A stretch of DNA of 64,000 nt from Mycolicibacterium sediminis (GCF_010731735.1 NZ_AP022588.1:930001-994000), one strand, 5' to 3'. Numbered from the stretch's first letter, positions 8,924-17,369 are shown. Translations and numbers: made by a program. The notes: a model not told the origin generated them from the sequence alone.

Positions 8924-9754
8924 TCAGGCCCGGTACTGCTCCACCTTGGCCGCATACTCGTCGAGCAGCGTCAGGGTCTCGTCGCGAGGCACGGTCGGCA
9001 GCATCAGCGCGACCTGCCCGAAACCGAGATCGTCGGTCGCCCGCCAGTAGTCGGGGTCGATCGGCGTGCCGAACATGGCGAGCGGGACGTCGTGCCCGGC
9101 GCCGTCGCGCATCTGACCGATGCGCTTCGCGAGCTGCTCGGTGGGCAGCGGATTGGAAATCCACCCGGCGTCGTGGCGGATCACCCGCTTGACGGTGGCG
9201 TCGGAGTTGCCGCCGATGAAGATCGGCGGGTGGGGCTTCCGTACGGGCTTGGGCCGCAGGTACGACGCGTCGAAGTCGACGTACTTACCGTGGAACTCGG
9301 CGGGCTCGTCGGTCCAGAGCGCCTTGATCGCGTCGATGCGTTCGTCGAGCAAAGCACCCCGCGTCTTCGGATCGGTGCCGTGGTGCCGGAGTTCCTCGAG
9401 GTTCCACCCGGCGCCCACGCCGAACACGAAGCGGCCGTTCGAGATCAGGTCGACGCTGGCCGCTTCCTTGGCCGTCGTGATCGGGTCGCGCTGGATGAGC
9501 AGCGCGATGCCGGTGAACAGCTCGATCTCGGTCGTGACCGCCGCGGCGGCGGCGAGCGTGACGAAGGGATCCAGGGTGCGGTAGTACGGGTCGGGCAGTT
9601 CCCCACCGCCGGGATACGCCGACTCCCGGCTGGCCGGGATGTGGGTGTGCTCCGCGATCACCAGGGACGCGAAGCCGCGCTCCTCGATGGCGCGCCCGAG
9701 TGAGACCGGGTCGATGCCGTCGTCGGTGACGAAGGTCGCGATGCCGAACTTCAT
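8924..9754 (-). CDS. LLM class F420-dependent oxidoreductase
   Basis: A 276-residue luciferase-like monooxygenase fold protein of the F420-dependent actinobacterial type. Typical segments are FASLVIAEHTHIPASR, RFVFGVGAGWN near residue 110 and PPIFIGGNSDATVKR near 180. The start at MKFGIATF has GGGAGA about six bases upstream. It precedes the amidase in the same direction (gap about 50 bases), but the amidase appears to have its own promoter. Substrate unknown. Confidence 0.88.
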   Translation of the reverse strand: MKFGIATFVTDDGIDPVSLGRAIEERGFASLVIAEHTHIPASRESAYPGGGELPDPYYRTLDPFVTLAAAAAVTTEIELFTGIALLIQRDPITTAKEAASVDLISNGRFVFGVGAGWNLEELRHHGTDPKTRGALLDERIDAIKALWTDEPAEFHGKYVDFDASYLRPKPVRKPHPPIFIGGNSDATVKRVIRHDAGWISNPLPTEQLAKRIGQMRDGAGHDVPLAMFGTPIDPDYWRATDDLGFGQVALMLPTVPRDETLTLLDEYAAKVEQYRA

Positions 9755-9821
9755 GATTGTCTCCCGTGCTCGTCGGCTGTCCCTGAGTCGAATGCCCAAC
9801 GGGCCCGCGCTTATTCCGCGG

Positions 9822-10187
9822 CTACTGCGGCGGAATCAGCACGGTCCACAGATCCGTGATTACCCCGTCGGCGATCAGCGCGGTGTCGAACCCGGAGAGG
9901 ACCGGTTGTCCGGTCGCGGGATCGAGCAGGTGCCAGCCGAGGTAACCGAAGCCCTCGAGGCTCCGCACGGGCCCGTCGGCCGCGAACTGCTGGTCGCCGA
10001 GGTTGGCCTGCAGGGCAACGCACTTGGCGTCGAGCGCGGCCCGTCCGGTGCTCACGCCCTCATCGTCGGTCCAGCGCACGTCGGACGCGTAGGTCCGCTC
10101 GATGGCGGCCCTGCGCTTGTCGTCGTCACGCTCGTTGAACACCGCGAGCAGGTTGTCGAACATCAACGTCTCGATCGCATCGGGCAC
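9822..10187 (-). CDS. SnoaL-like / NTF2-fold protein
   Basis: A 121-residue protein with the layout of the SnoaL/NTF2 fold: an N-terminal helix (LLAVFNERDDDKRRAAIE), the Y..DVRW step, and C-terminal strands ending in ITDLWTVLIPPQ. Members are small enzymes or ligand-binding proteins with a cone-shaped pocket. It lies 67 bases upstream of the LLM oxidoreductase on the same strand and may share its transcript. Specific function unknown. Confidence 0.7.
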   Translation of the reverse strand: MPDAIETLMFDNLLAVFNERDDDKRRAAIERTYASDVRWTDDEGVSTGRAALDAKCVALQANLGDQQFAADGPVRSLEGFGYLGWHLLDPATGQPVLSGFDTALIADGVITDLWTVLIPPQ

Positions 10188-10260
10188 CGGCGGCTCCTTC
10201 GAGGGGGGCGCGTTTTGTAGCGCCTCGGACGAAACCCTCTCGTACGCTACCCCGCGGGTG

Positions 10261-10524
10261 TCAGCAGCGGGTGACGAACCTCGGCACGATGACGTCGCCG
10301 GGACGACGACCCACGTCGTCGCGCGGCGTCCGCACCGCGTGCAGCCGCACGGGACGGCGCTTCGGCGCGGTCTCGTCCTCCTCGTCGTCCGAATGCAGCA
10401 GACGGTCGACGTACGAGGAACTCGCGCGCGCCGCGTCGATCAGCAGATTCGTCGCCGGACGCATCCGGTTGACCACCTCGTCGCCGATGCCACCGATGTG
10501 GGCACCAACCTCAAGAATCGCCAT
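10261..10524 (-). CDS. Small hypothetical protein
   Basis: An 87-residue protein with no recognised domain. The first half may be helical (GGIGDEVVNRMRPATNLL), followed by an acidic patch DDEEDE and a basic C-terminal tail ending RFVTRC. GGAGG lies five bases before the ATG, which supports real translation. Upstream is an unusual AT-rich segment with overlapping inverted repeats (10570-10599), so it may be a regulated gene. Confidence 0.55.
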   Translation of the reverse strand: MAILEVGAHIGGIGDEVVNRMRPATNLLIDAARASSSYVDRLLHSDDEEDETAPKRRPVRLHAVRTPRDDVGRRPGDVIVPRFVTRC

Positions 10525-10569
10525 TTACGCCTCCATGCCTAGGCGTGCGTGCCCATTCTTGACAGCACA

Positions 10570-10599
10570 CTTGCTTACTTTTGCAAGCACAACACTTGC
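10570..10599. promoter_or_regulatory. Overlapping CTTGC/GCAAG inverted repeats
   Basis: Three half-sites alternate: CTTGC at 10570, GCAAG at 10583 and CTTGC at 10595. They form two overlapping dyads, CTTGC-N8-GCAAG and GCAAG-N7-CTTGC. The segment is AT-rich in a GC-rich genome and lies about 45 bases upstream of the ATG at 10524. It looks like an operator for a dimeric repressor; no cognate regulator is adjacent. Confidence 0.5.
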
Positions 10600-10613
10600 C
10601 ACTGTATGCAATA

Positions 10614-10628
10614 TGCCCGTTTCGGGCA
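10614..10628 (-). terminator. Short hairpin downstream of HadA paralogue
   Basis: Six-base arms TGCCCG and CGGGCA flank a three-base loop. On the minus strand it lies 36 bases after the stop of the gene at 10665 and is followed by AT-rich sequence. It could end that transcript, but the stem is short. Confidence 0.35.
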
Positions 10629-10664
10629 GGGCTAGACGCGTTGTGATCGACCCCACGGGCCCAA

Positions 10665-11114
10665 TCAGTCCGTTTCGCTGCGCCCCGCCATGGTCGTGTA
10701 GTCCTCCTGGACCGTCTCTCCGTGCTGGTTGGTGATCCGGCTGCGGATGGTCAGCACGTCGGCGCCGAAGGCCTGCCGGAGCGACTCCAGCCGGATGTGG
10801 CAGTACAGCTTGTCGCCGGCCTTGATGGGCCGCAGGAACGTCAGACCCTGCTCGACCTGCACGATCTTCTCGTCGGTGATCGGGATGTTCGCGTGCTCGA
10901 AGAACGCCATCTGCGCCTGGAGGCCGAAGATCGAGATGAACGTCAGGGGGGCGAGCAGGGCGTCGTGGCCCAGTTCGCGAGCGGCGTCCTCGTCGGCATA
11001 GGCCGCGTCGTCGTTGTGAACGGCCTCGGCGTACTCGCGGATCTTCTCGCGCCCGACCTCGTAGTGGTCGGGATAGGAGTACGTCATGCCGACGATGTCT
11101 GGGGACAGGGCCAC
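10665..11114 (-). CDS. HadA-type (3R)-hydroxyacyl-ACP dehydratase paralogue
   Basis: A 149-residue hot-dog fold protein of the MaoC/HadA type. The opening (ALSPDIVGM, YPDHYEVGREKIREYAEAV), LLAPLTFISIFG and KAGDKLYCHIRLES follow the mycobacterial FAS-II subunit HadA (Rv0635) closely. HadA normally pairs with a hydratase subunit HadB; none is adjacent, so this is a stand-alone paralogue that may pair elsewhere or act as a homodimer. A TANNNT box seven bases before the GTG start indicates a leaderless mRNA. Confidence 0.8.
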   Translation of the reverse strand: MALSPDIVGMTYSYPDHYEVGREKIREYAEAVHNDDAAYADEDAARELGHDALLAPLTFISIFGLQAQMAFFEHANIPITDEKIVQVEQGLTFLRPIKAGDKLYCHIRLESLRQAFGADVLTIRSRITNQHGETVQEDYTTMAGRSETD

Positions 11115-11121
11115 GCCAGAG

Positions 11122-11127
11122 AACCTA
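11122..11127 (-). promoter_or_regulatory. -10 box for leaderless HadA paralogue
   Basis: TAGGTT on the minus strand ends seven bases before the GTG at 11114. This placement puts the transcript start on the start codon and supports the GTG rather than starts further upstream. Confidence 0.5.
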
Positions 11128-11148
11128 TCGGGCGCGGCCCCGCCCTCG

Positions 11149-11280
11149 CTACGGGCCGGACGCCTCGTCGGACTCCTCGGGGGCGTCCGTACCGAGCGCC
11201 TCGGCACCCGGCGTGGCCGGAGCGAGCACCTCCTCGGCGACCTCGTCGTCGGACGGTTGCGTGGGTTCCTGCGACGTCAT
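11149..11280 (-). CDS. Small acidic disordered protein
   Basis: A 43-residue protein rich in E, D, P, A and T with no hydrophobic core, so probably disordered. A clear GAGGAG lies about six bases before the ATG at 11280, which is the main support for translation. No family is recognised and no function can be given. Confidence 0.5.
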   Translation of the reverse strand: MTSQEPTQPSDDEVAEEVLAPATPGAEALGTDAPEESDEASGP

Positions 11281-11379
11281 GGCGTCTCCTCGACTGCTCG
11301 AACGGATCTGTCGTCGAGCTTTACCCCTGACCGCCGATGTGTAACCCCGCCGCGTCGAGGTGAGCAGGTCCAGCCGCAT

Positions 11380-11442
11380 CGTCGAGACTGCACCCAGGGC
11401 TGTGATCGTCGGAGAATCACGACCCGCGACGCAGTCTCGACG
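11380..11442. repeat. Long-stem hairpin after lipoprotein stop
   Basis: Perfect 12-base arms CGTCGAGACTGC (11380-11391) and GCAGTCTCGACG (11431-11442) enclose a second small dyad, GTGAT...ATCAC. It begins six bases beyond the stop of the minus-strand gene at 11449. The position suggests a terminator or a dispersed intergenic hairpin element. Only one copy was found in this window. Confidence 0.55.
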
Positions 11443-11448
11443 GGTGGC

Positions 11449-11922
11449 TCAGCCACGTTCGATGGTGACCGCGGCCCCGTCGGGCCGGCTACCGATCCAC
11501 TCGACCGCCTCCGCGTCGAATCGGCCGACGTTGACGATGCCGTCGTAGAAGCCGACGTCCCCGTAGTAGAGGACGAGGTCGCTCGTGGGCGCGTAGTAGC
11601 CGATGTCGGCGACCTCCGGGTCGGAGCCGCCGGGCACGCCGTCGGTGGTCAACGGGCGCGGGAGCCGGGCGATCTTCTCGACGCCGTTCAGGTCCCGAAA
11701 GCTCAGCCGCAGCGGGAGCAGTCCAGCGAGGTCGCGCGCGGCCGGGTTGTCCGCCAGCCCGGCACCGACGTCGCGGCCGTCGACGGTCAGCCGGAGGTCC
11801 CCGACGGGGGCGCTCGCGGAGAGACCGGGCGTCTCGGGGTGCGCACTCGACCGGCCAGGCTCGGCCGAACAGGCGGCGAGGCCGACGGCCACCAGCAGCA
11901 CCCAGGGACGCAGGGCCGTCAC
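11449..11922 (-). CDS. Cyclophilin-like domain lipoprotein
   Basis: A 157-residue predicted lipoprotein. Residues 1-18 are a signal peptide ending in the lipobox LAAC. The mature part resembles the cyclophilin-like (DUF4453-style beta barrel) proteins, with LPLRLSFRDLNGVEK, DIGYYAPTSDLVLYYGD and a final VTIERG. Its GTG start overlaps the stop of the XRE regulator gene by four bases (GTGA), so both are made from one transcript. The function of the family is not established. Confidence 0.75.
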   Translation of the reverse strand: MTALRPWVLLVAVGLAACSAEPGRSSAHPETPGLSASAPVGDLRLTVDGRDVGAGLADNPAARDLAGLLPLRLSFRDLNGVEKIARLPRPLTTDGVPGGSDPEVADIGYYAPTSDLVLYYGDVGFYDGIVNVGRFDAEAVEWIGSRPDGAAVTIERG

Positions 11923-12791
11923 GGTGCGTCCGCGTCCGCTGGAGTACCGGCCCAGGACGCCAGCAGGTCCAGGGCGTGGGCGGTCGGCGAGCCGGGCTCC
12001 GCGACGTAGATGGTCATGGACAGCCCCGCATCGGCGATCATGTCGACACTCTCGTAGGCCAGGTCGAGGTTGCCGACGACGGTGTGGTGGAACCGCTTGG
12101 TGCCCGCGCCGTGCAGGCTCACGTCGTGCGCGCTCCAGCGCTTGCGGAACGGCTCACTGCGCGTGGACAACTCGCCGACGAGGTCGTGCAGGGCCTTGTC
12201 GTGGGGATCGCGGCCGGCTTCGGTCCGCAGGATGGTCACGCAGGTGTCGGCCGCGGTGTCCCAGTCCGGGTAGAACCGCTGCGCGTCGTCGTCGAGGAAC
12301 GTGTAGCGGGCGAAGTTCGGGGTCTCCCCGGGCTGGCTGTCGTACACCGAGGTGTGCATCGCGTGCCCGAGGTGGTTGGTCGCCAGCAGGTCCATCCGGC
12401 CGTTGCGGATGAGCGCAGGCGGCTGGATGCCGGCCAGCATCCACTGCAGCGCGGGCCGCGGCGTCCACTTGGCGCTCGGCCGTCGACGCGGGCGCATGCC
12501 GGCACTGGTCCCGTCCGCGGCGTGCGCGAGATGGAACAGGTGCGCTCGCTCGGCGTCGTCGAGTCGCAGAGCACGTGCCAGTGCGTCGAGGACCGACGCC
12601 GACACCCCGCCGAGGGAACCGCGTTCCAGCTTCGCGTAGTACTCGACGCTCACACCCGCCAAGGCGGCGACCTCGGCCCGTCGTAGACCCGGCACCCTCC
12701 GGTGCCCGAAGTCGGGCATGCCCACCTGAGCGGGCGTGATCTTGGCGCGCCGCGACGTCAGGAAGTCACGCACCTCGTGTCGGTTGTCCAC
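11919..12791 (-). CDS. XRE regulator with MmyB-like ligand-binding domain
   Basis: A 290-residue regulator. Residues about 5-75 carry a helix-turn-helix of the XRE type (RRAEVAALAGVSVEYYAKLERG); the remainder matches the MmyB-like ligand-binding region (PALQWMLAGI, ATNHLGHAMH, FLDDDAQRFYPDW). GTG at 12791 was chosen because members typically begin DNRxEVRDFLTSRRAKITP and a -10 box lies eight bases upstream; an in-frame ATG at 12812 is the alternative. It faces the SDR operon starting at 12895 and probably controls it. Regulators of this type next to SDRs often respond to the SDR substrate (general knowledge). Confidence 0.88.
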   Translation of the reverse strand: MDNRHEVRDFLTSRRAKITPAQVGMPDFGHRRVPGLRRAEVAALAGVSVEYYAKLERGSLGGVSASVLDALARALRLDDAERAHLFHLAHAADGTSAGMRPRRRPSAKWTPRPALQWMLAGIQPPALIRNGRMDLLATNHLGHAMHTSVYDSQPGETPNFARYTFLDDDAQRFYPDWDTAADTCVTILRTEAGRDPHDKALHDLVGELSTRSEPFRKRWSAHDVSLHGAGTKRFHHTVVGNLDLAYESVDMIADAGLSMTIYVAEPGSPTAHALDLLASWAGTPADADAP

Positions 12792-12799
12792 GTCTGAAG

Positions 12800-12805
12800 A
12801 CGGTA
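12800..12805 (-). promoter_or_regulatory. -10 box for leaderless XRE regulator
   Basis: TACCGT on the minus strand ends eight bases before the GTG at 12791. If this is the promoter, the ATG at 12812 lies upstream of the transcript start and cannot be used. Confidence 0.45.
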
Positions 12806-12894
12806 CGACCATCGGCGACCGGGAGGGATGCACTGTCGGTACACGTCTCGACGGTGACTCCCACGTCGGCCCGGATGGGCGTTGAGTCGACGTC

Positions 12895-13656
12895 ATGAAC
12901 CCGACGTACGACTTCACCGGCCAGGTAGCCCTGGTGACCGGCGCCGCCTCCGGCATGGGACTGAGCACCGCCCGGGCGTTCGCCGATGCCGGTGCCGCCG
13001 TGATACTTGCCGACCGCGACATCACCGCGCTGCAGAAGATAGCCGGCGCAATGGAAGCGGACGGACGACGGGTGTTGGGCGTCGAGTGCGACGTCACCGA
13101 CGAGGCGGCGGCGGCCGTCCGATCGAGTGTGGACGCCTTCGGGCGGCTCGACATGGCGTTCAACAACGCGGGCATCCAGGTTCCACCGTGCGACGCCGCC
13201 GACGAACCGGCGGAGATCTTCGATCGGGTCAACGCCGTCAACCTGCGCGGTGTGTGGGCCTGCATGAAACACGAACTGGCACAGATGCGGATCCAGGGCA
13301 ACGGCGCGATCGTCAACTGTTCGTCGCTCGGTGGTCTGGTCGGAATCCCCGGCCGAGCGGCCTACCACGCCTCAAAGCACGGCGTCATCGGACTGACCAG
13401 CAGCGCGGCGCTCGAGTATGCGCCGCGAGGCATCCGGATCAACGCGGTGTGCCCCGGCACCATCGCCACCCCGATGGTGACGAACATGATCGACTCGGGC
13501 GAATTGGACCTCGCCGCAGCGGTCGCCGACCAACCCATCGACCGGCTCGGTGAACCCGAGGAGATCGCGGCCGCGGTGCTCTGGCTGTGCAGTCCCGGCG
13601 CGAGCTTCGTCGTAGGTGTCGCCCTACCCGTCGACGGCGGCTACACCGCTCGCTGA
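12895..13656 (+). CDS. SDR family oxidoreductase (glucose 1-dehydrogenase-like)
   Basis: A 253-residue classical SDR with TGAASGMG, NNAG and YHASK motifs and the C-terminal LPVDGGYTAR common in the FabG/glucose-1-dehydrogenase group. It is the first gene of a plus-strand series that continues with an exported hydrolase, a cupin and a CMD lipoprotein, and it is divergent from the XRE regulator. It is cytosolic, unlike the next three products. The substrate is unknown. Confidence 0.88.
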   Translation: MNPTYDFTGQVALVTGAASGMGLSTARAFADAGAAVILADRDITALQKIAGAMEADGRRVLGVECDVTDEAAAAVRSSVDAFGRLDMAFNNAGIQVPPCDAADEPAEIFDRVNAVNLRGVWACMKHELAQMRIQGNGAIVNCSSLGGLVGIPGRAAYHASKHGVIGLTSSAALEYAPRGIRINAVCPGTIATPMVTNMIDSGELDLAAAVADQPIDRLGEPEEIAAAVLWLCSPGASFVVGVALPVDGGYTAR

Positions 13657-13698
13657 CCTCGATCCAATCCCGATTCACCCCACTCAGAAGGAACCGAC

Positions 13699-14787
13699 AT
13701 GATTGAAGTCACCACCGCCCCCGCCCGGAAGCGCCGCGGCGCGCGCCCGCTAATCGGTGCCGCCCTTGTCGCCATCGGCGCACTGGCGCTCACCAGTTGC
13801 GCGTCGTCCTCGGGTCAACCCGACGCTCCCGCCGCGGCGAGCGCGGAGTGGGACAAGACGTTCCCCCAGAGCGACCGGGTGGACGTCGAGAAGGTGCGGT
13901 TCGACAACAGGCTGGGCATCGACCTCGTCGGCGACCTCTACGTGCCCGCCGACGTCGACACCACTCGCCGCCACCCCGCCATCATCGTGGGTCACCCCTA
14001 CGGCGGCGTGAAGGAGCAGTCCTCCGGCCTCTATGCCCAGCAGATGGCCGAACGCGGCTTCGTCGCGCTGGCTTTCGACGCCTCCTACGGTGGCGAGAGC
14101 GGCGGATCTCCGCGCAACATCGCGTCGCCCGAGGCCTTCACCGAGGACTTCAGCGCAGCGGTCGACTACCTCGGCGGCAACGACCTGGTCGACCGGAACC
14201 GGATCGGCGTGATCGGCGTCTGTGGCAGCGGCAGCTTCTCGCTCAGCGCCGCCGCGGTCGACCCGCGCATCAGCGCGCTGGCCACCGTCAGCATGTACGA
14301 CATGGGACGCGCCAACCGGCAGGGCCTGAACGATGCCGTGCCCGAGGACCAACGCCGCCAGAACCTTCGGGCCGCCGCCGATCAGCGTTGGTCCGAAATC
14401 GACGGCGCCGACCGCACGATGGTGCCGGGAACCCCGGTCGAGCTGACCGCGGAGTCCACCGCGGTCGACCGCGAGTTCTACGACTACTACCGCACCCCGC
14501 GCGGCGAACACCCGCGCTCCACCACGGCGTTCACCCAGACCAGCACCGCCGCGATGAACGCCTACTACCCGTTCGCGCAGATCGACGCGATCTCGCCCCG
14601 GCCGCTGCTGTTCGTTGCCGGCGAGAACGCCCACTCGCGCTACTTCAGCGAGGACGCCTACCGACTCGCGGCCGAGCCGAAGGAGCTCGTCATCGTGCCG
14701 GGCGCCGGACACGTCGACCTCTACGACCGCGTCGAGATGATCCCGTTCGACGCGCTCGACCAGTTCTTCACGACCAACCTCGGCTGA
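13699..14787 (+). CDS. Alpha/beta hydrolase lipoprotein (DLH-like)
   Basis: A 362-residue exported hydrolase. A basic N-terminus (RKRRGAR), a hydrophobic core and the lipobox LTSC near residue 34 predict a lipoprotein. The hydrolase part has [10 protein letters not shown], a nucleophile region GVCGSGSF, an acidic residue after the [11 protein letters not shown] strand and a late histidine in [10 protein letters not shown]. This arrangement is close to the dienelactone hydrolase group, which is normally cytosolic. AGAAGGA lies about eight bases before the ATG. It is 42 bases after the SDR and 38 before the cupin. Confidence 0.82.
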   Translation: MIEVTTAPARKRRGARPLIGAALVAIGALALTSCASSSGQPDAPAAASAEWDKTFPQSDRVDVEKVRFDNRLGIDLVGDLYVPADVDTTRRHPAIIVGHPYGGVKEQSSGLYAQQMAERGFVALAFDASYGGESGGSPRNIASPEAFTEDFSAAVDYLGGNDLVDRNRIGVIGVCGSGSFSLSAAAVDPRISALATVSMYDMGRANRQGLNDAVPEDQRRQNLRAAADQRWSEIDGADRTMVPGTPVELTAESTAVDREFYDYYRTPRGEHPRSTTAFTQTSTAAMNAYYPFAQIDAISPRPLLFVAGENAHSRYFSEDAYRLAAEPKELVIVPGAGHVDLYDRVEMIPFDALDQFFTTNLG

Positions 14788-14825
14788 CCCCGGCCACACC
14801 ACCGAACGAGCGAAGGAGCACGACG

Positions 14826-15317
14826 ATGATGAGACGACTGTTCACGACCGCGGCACTGGCGGCGGCGGCCCTGTCGATGGGCACGTTCAAGGCCACGCCG
14901 GCGGGAGCCGACGGCGAACGGATGGAGGTGTCCCGCTCGGAGACCCGCCCGTCGTCGACCGGCCCGGCGGAGACGTTCACCGGCGAGGTTCGCGTCACGC
15001 CGCTCTTCGACGTCAACGACGCGCGGGACTTCAGTTCGGCGGAGGTCACGTTCAGTCCCTGCGCACGAAGTGCGTGGCACACCCATCCCGCCGGCCAGAC
15101 GCTCGTCGTCACGACCGGCACGGGCTGGGTGCAGGAGTGGGGCGGGGCCAAGCAGCAGCTGAATCCCGGCGACGTGGTGTGGACCCCGCCGGGCGTGAAG
15201 CACTGGCACGGCGCCACCGAGGACGCGACGCTGACTCACCTCGCGATCCAGACCCACGTCGACGGCACCGGGGTGAACTGGCTGGAGCACGTGAGCGACG
15301 AGGAGTACCGCCGGTGA
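14826..15317 (+). CDS. Exported cupin protein
   Basis: A 163-residue single-domain cupin with a signal peptide ([15 protein letters not shown]...AGA, cleavage near residue 32). The metal-binding motifs are visible: [12 protein letters not shown] and [15 protein letters not shown]. Cupins of this small type, called quercetin dioxygenase-like or carboxymuconolactone-associated, often accompany CMD and hydrolase genes. An export signal on this family is uncommon. The stop overlaps the next start (GTGA). Confidence 0.82.
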   Translation: MMRRLFTTAALAAAALSMGTFKATPAGADGERMEVSRSETRPSSTGPAETFTGEVRVTPLFDVNDARDFSSAEVTFSPCARSAWHTHPAGQTLVVTTGTGWVQEWGGAKQQLNPGDVVWTPPGVKHWHGATEDATLTHLAIQTHVDGTGVNWLEHVSDEEYRR

Positions 15318-16093
15318 GGGTCGGCAGGTGGACGCTGTTGGCCGCCACGGTCACGTCGGCGTCGGTGTGGATGAGCGGCTGCGCGCAGTCCGACCGGTCG
15401 GGTGCGGCAACGCCCACCGGTGACGTCGCGGCGGTATCCCCCGCGCTGGCCGACTACCGCGACCGCATCATCGAAGGCGAGCTGTGGGACCGGCCCGGCC
15501 TGTCGGCGCGCGACCGCAGCGTCGTCACGGTCGCCGCGTTGATCGCCCGCAACCAGACGATCGACATGCCGGCACAGTTCGGGCGTGCGCTGGACAACGG
15601 CGTCACCCCCGCCGAACTGTCGGAGATCATCACCCATCTCGCCTTCTACGCGGGCTGGCCCAACGCGCTCGCGGCCGTCGCCGCCGCCACACCCGTGTTC
15701 GACGAGCGCGGTGTCCAGGCCGCGGATCTGCCCTCCGCCGACGACCCGCCACTGCCGATCGACCAGGCCGCCGAGGACCGGCGGCGCACCGGCGTCGACC
15801 GGGACTACGGCGCCGTCGCACCCGGCGTCGTCGGGTACACCACCGACGTCCTGTTCACCGACCTGTGGTTGCGGCCGGGCCTCGCGCCCCGCGACCGCAG
15901 CCTGGTGACCGTCAGTGCGCTCGTAGCCGCCGGACAGGTGGGTCAGGTGACCTTCCACCTCGGCAAGGCCATGGACAACGGCCTCACCCGGGACCAGGCG
16001 TCGGAGACCCTGACCCAACTGGCGTTCTACGCGGGCTGGCCGACCGTGTTCTCGGCTCTGCCGGTCTTCAAGGACGTCGTCGACAACCGCTGA
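15314..16093 (+). CDS. Tandem carboxymuconolactone decarboxylase-like lipoprotein
   Basis: A 259-residue protein with a lipoprotein signal (lipobox MSGC, near residue 23) and two CMD-like domains, about 45-130 and 170-258. Both repeat the LWxRPGLxxRDRSxVTVxALxA and LAFYAGWP patterns. The CxxC or CxxH redox motif of AhpD-type members is absent, so a peroxidase role is unlikely. The domains fit the gamma-carboxymuconolactone decarboxylase type, normally a cytosolic oligomer. The GTG start is coupled to the cupin gene by a four-base overlap. The substrate is unknown. Confidence 0.8.
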   Translation: MRVGRWTLLAATVTSASVWMSGCAQSDRSGAATPTGDVAAVSPALADYRDRIIEGELWDRPGLSARDRSVVTVAALIARNQTIDMPAQFGRALDNGVTPAELSEIITHLAFYAGWPNALAAVAAATPVFDERGVQAADLPSADDPPLPIDQAAEDRRRTGVDRDYGAVAPGVVGYTTDVLFTDLWLRPGLAPRDRSLVTVSALVAAGQVGQVTFHLGKAMDNGLTRDQASETLTQLAFYAGWPTVFSALPVFKDVVDNR

Positions 16094-16119
16094 ATTCACC
16101 CCCGAAGGAGCACCACACC

Positions 16120-17126
16120 ATGCGCGCAACACTCATGTACGGCGCCGGCGACGTCCGCGTCGAGAACGTCGCAGATCCCCGGATCGAGCACCCGACCGAT
16201 GCGCTGGTCCACATCACCGCGTCCTGCATCTGCGGCAGCGACCTGCACCCCTACTCGTCGATGGGTGCCGGCAGCGGCCCCGCGCGGATGGGCCACGAGT
16301 TCATCGGCGTCGTCGAGGACGTCGGGGCCGACGTGACGACCGTGGCGAAGGGCGACCTCGTCGTCTCGCCGTTCTCGGTGTCGGACAACACCTGTCAGTT
16401 CTGCCGCGAGGGCCTGCACACGTCGTGCGCTGATCCGGCCGCCACGTTCTGGGACAACATCCCCGACCAGGGCGCGCAGGCGGAGGCCATCCGCGTTCCG
16501 AAGACTCCGCACTCGTGCCGTCACTGCTCACGCTGTCCGACGTCCTCGGCACCGGCCACCACGCCGCGAAGATGGGTGGCGTCGGCCCACGCACCCGCGT
16601 CGCGGTGATCGGCGACGGCGCGGTGGGCTTGATGGCGGTTCTGTCGGCCAAGCGGTTGGGGGCCGAGCAGATCATCCTCATGGGCCGCCACGCGCAGCGC
16701 ACCGACCTCGGACGCGACTACGGCGCCACCGACGTCGTGTCCGCCCGAGGCGACGAGGGCATCGCCGCGGTCCGGGACCTCACCGGCGGCGACGGCGTCC
16801 ACGTCGTTCTGGAGGCCGTCGGTCACATGCCCGCCTACGAGCAGGCCGTCGGCGTCGTCCGCGCGGGCGGCGTCATCAGCCGTGTCGGCGTCCCGCAATA
16901 CGAGGACGCCGGAATAGGGTTCGCGAGCCTGTTCGGTCGCAACGTCCGCCTGGCGGGTGGGCCCGCGCCAGCGCGGGCCTACGTCGAGGAACTGCTGCCC
17001 GACGTGCTCGACGGCACCATCGATCCGGGCCGGGTGTTCGACTCCACGGTCGGGATCGACGACGTCCCGGGCGGATACCGCGACATGGCGGACCGGCGGA
17101 GCCTCAAGGTGTTCGTGAAGCCCTGA
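16120..17126 (+). pseudogene. Frameshifted zinc-dependent alcohol dehydrogenase
   Basis: The first part (16120 to about 16500) encodes the N-terminal GroES-like domain with zinc motifs CICGSDLHPYSS, GHEFIGVV and CQFCREGLHTSC. After EAIRVP the frame breaks. The homologous protein continues in another frame as EDSALVPSLLTLSDVLGTG, with the Rossmann motif GDGAVGLMAV and a normal C-terminus ending at 17126. Compared with the family, about ten residues that normally sit between these blocks are missing, so a short out-of-frame deletion is more likely than a single base error. AAGGAG lies about ten bases before the ATG. The C-terminal part could be translated alone from GTG at 16515 but would lack the catalytic zinc site. 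Confidence 0.75.
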
Positions 17127-17129
17127 CCG

Positions 17130-17369
17130 CTACTGGCCGTCCGCCTCCGCGCGCGCCTCGGCGCCGCTCTCCTGGGTCTCGGAATCGAACTGTGGGTTGG
17201 TGCGGCCGACGTAGGTGCCGTCCTCGTCGTCGCGCTTGGCGCGAGAACCGGCGACGGCCGAATCAGCTTCGGTGTCGTCCTCCGCCTTCTCCTCCTGCGC
17301 CCAGGTCTCGTCCTTCACCTTGTCGGCGGCGTCACTGATCTTGTCCTTGGCGTTCTCGAGAAAGCTCAC
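17130..17369 (-). CDS. Small acidic stress-type protein
   Basis: A 79-residue hydrophilic protein. The start (SFLENAKDKISDAADKVKD) is an amphipathic, charged helix similar to CsbD-like stress proteins, followed by an acidic, low-complexity tail. The GTG at 17369 has GGAGA just upstream. A good SigF-type promoter lies about 50 bases upstream, consistent with a general-stress gene. It converges on the broken alcohol dehydrogenase with a three-base gap. Confidence 0.65.
   Translation of the reverse strand: MSFLENAKDKISDAADKVKDETWAQEEKAEDDTEADSAVAGSRAKRDDEDGTYVGRTNPQFDSETQESGAEARAEADGQ

Noticed and set aside
13750..14802. Long minus-strand frame opposite the hydrolase lipoprotein
   Set aside because: No family is recognisable, composition is shadow-like, and the opposite strand has a signal peptide and catalytic motifs.
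16515..17126. Second half of the alcohol dehydrogenase as an independent gene
   Set aside because: It lacks the catalytic zinc domain and continues the first half after a frame change, so a broken gene explains it better.
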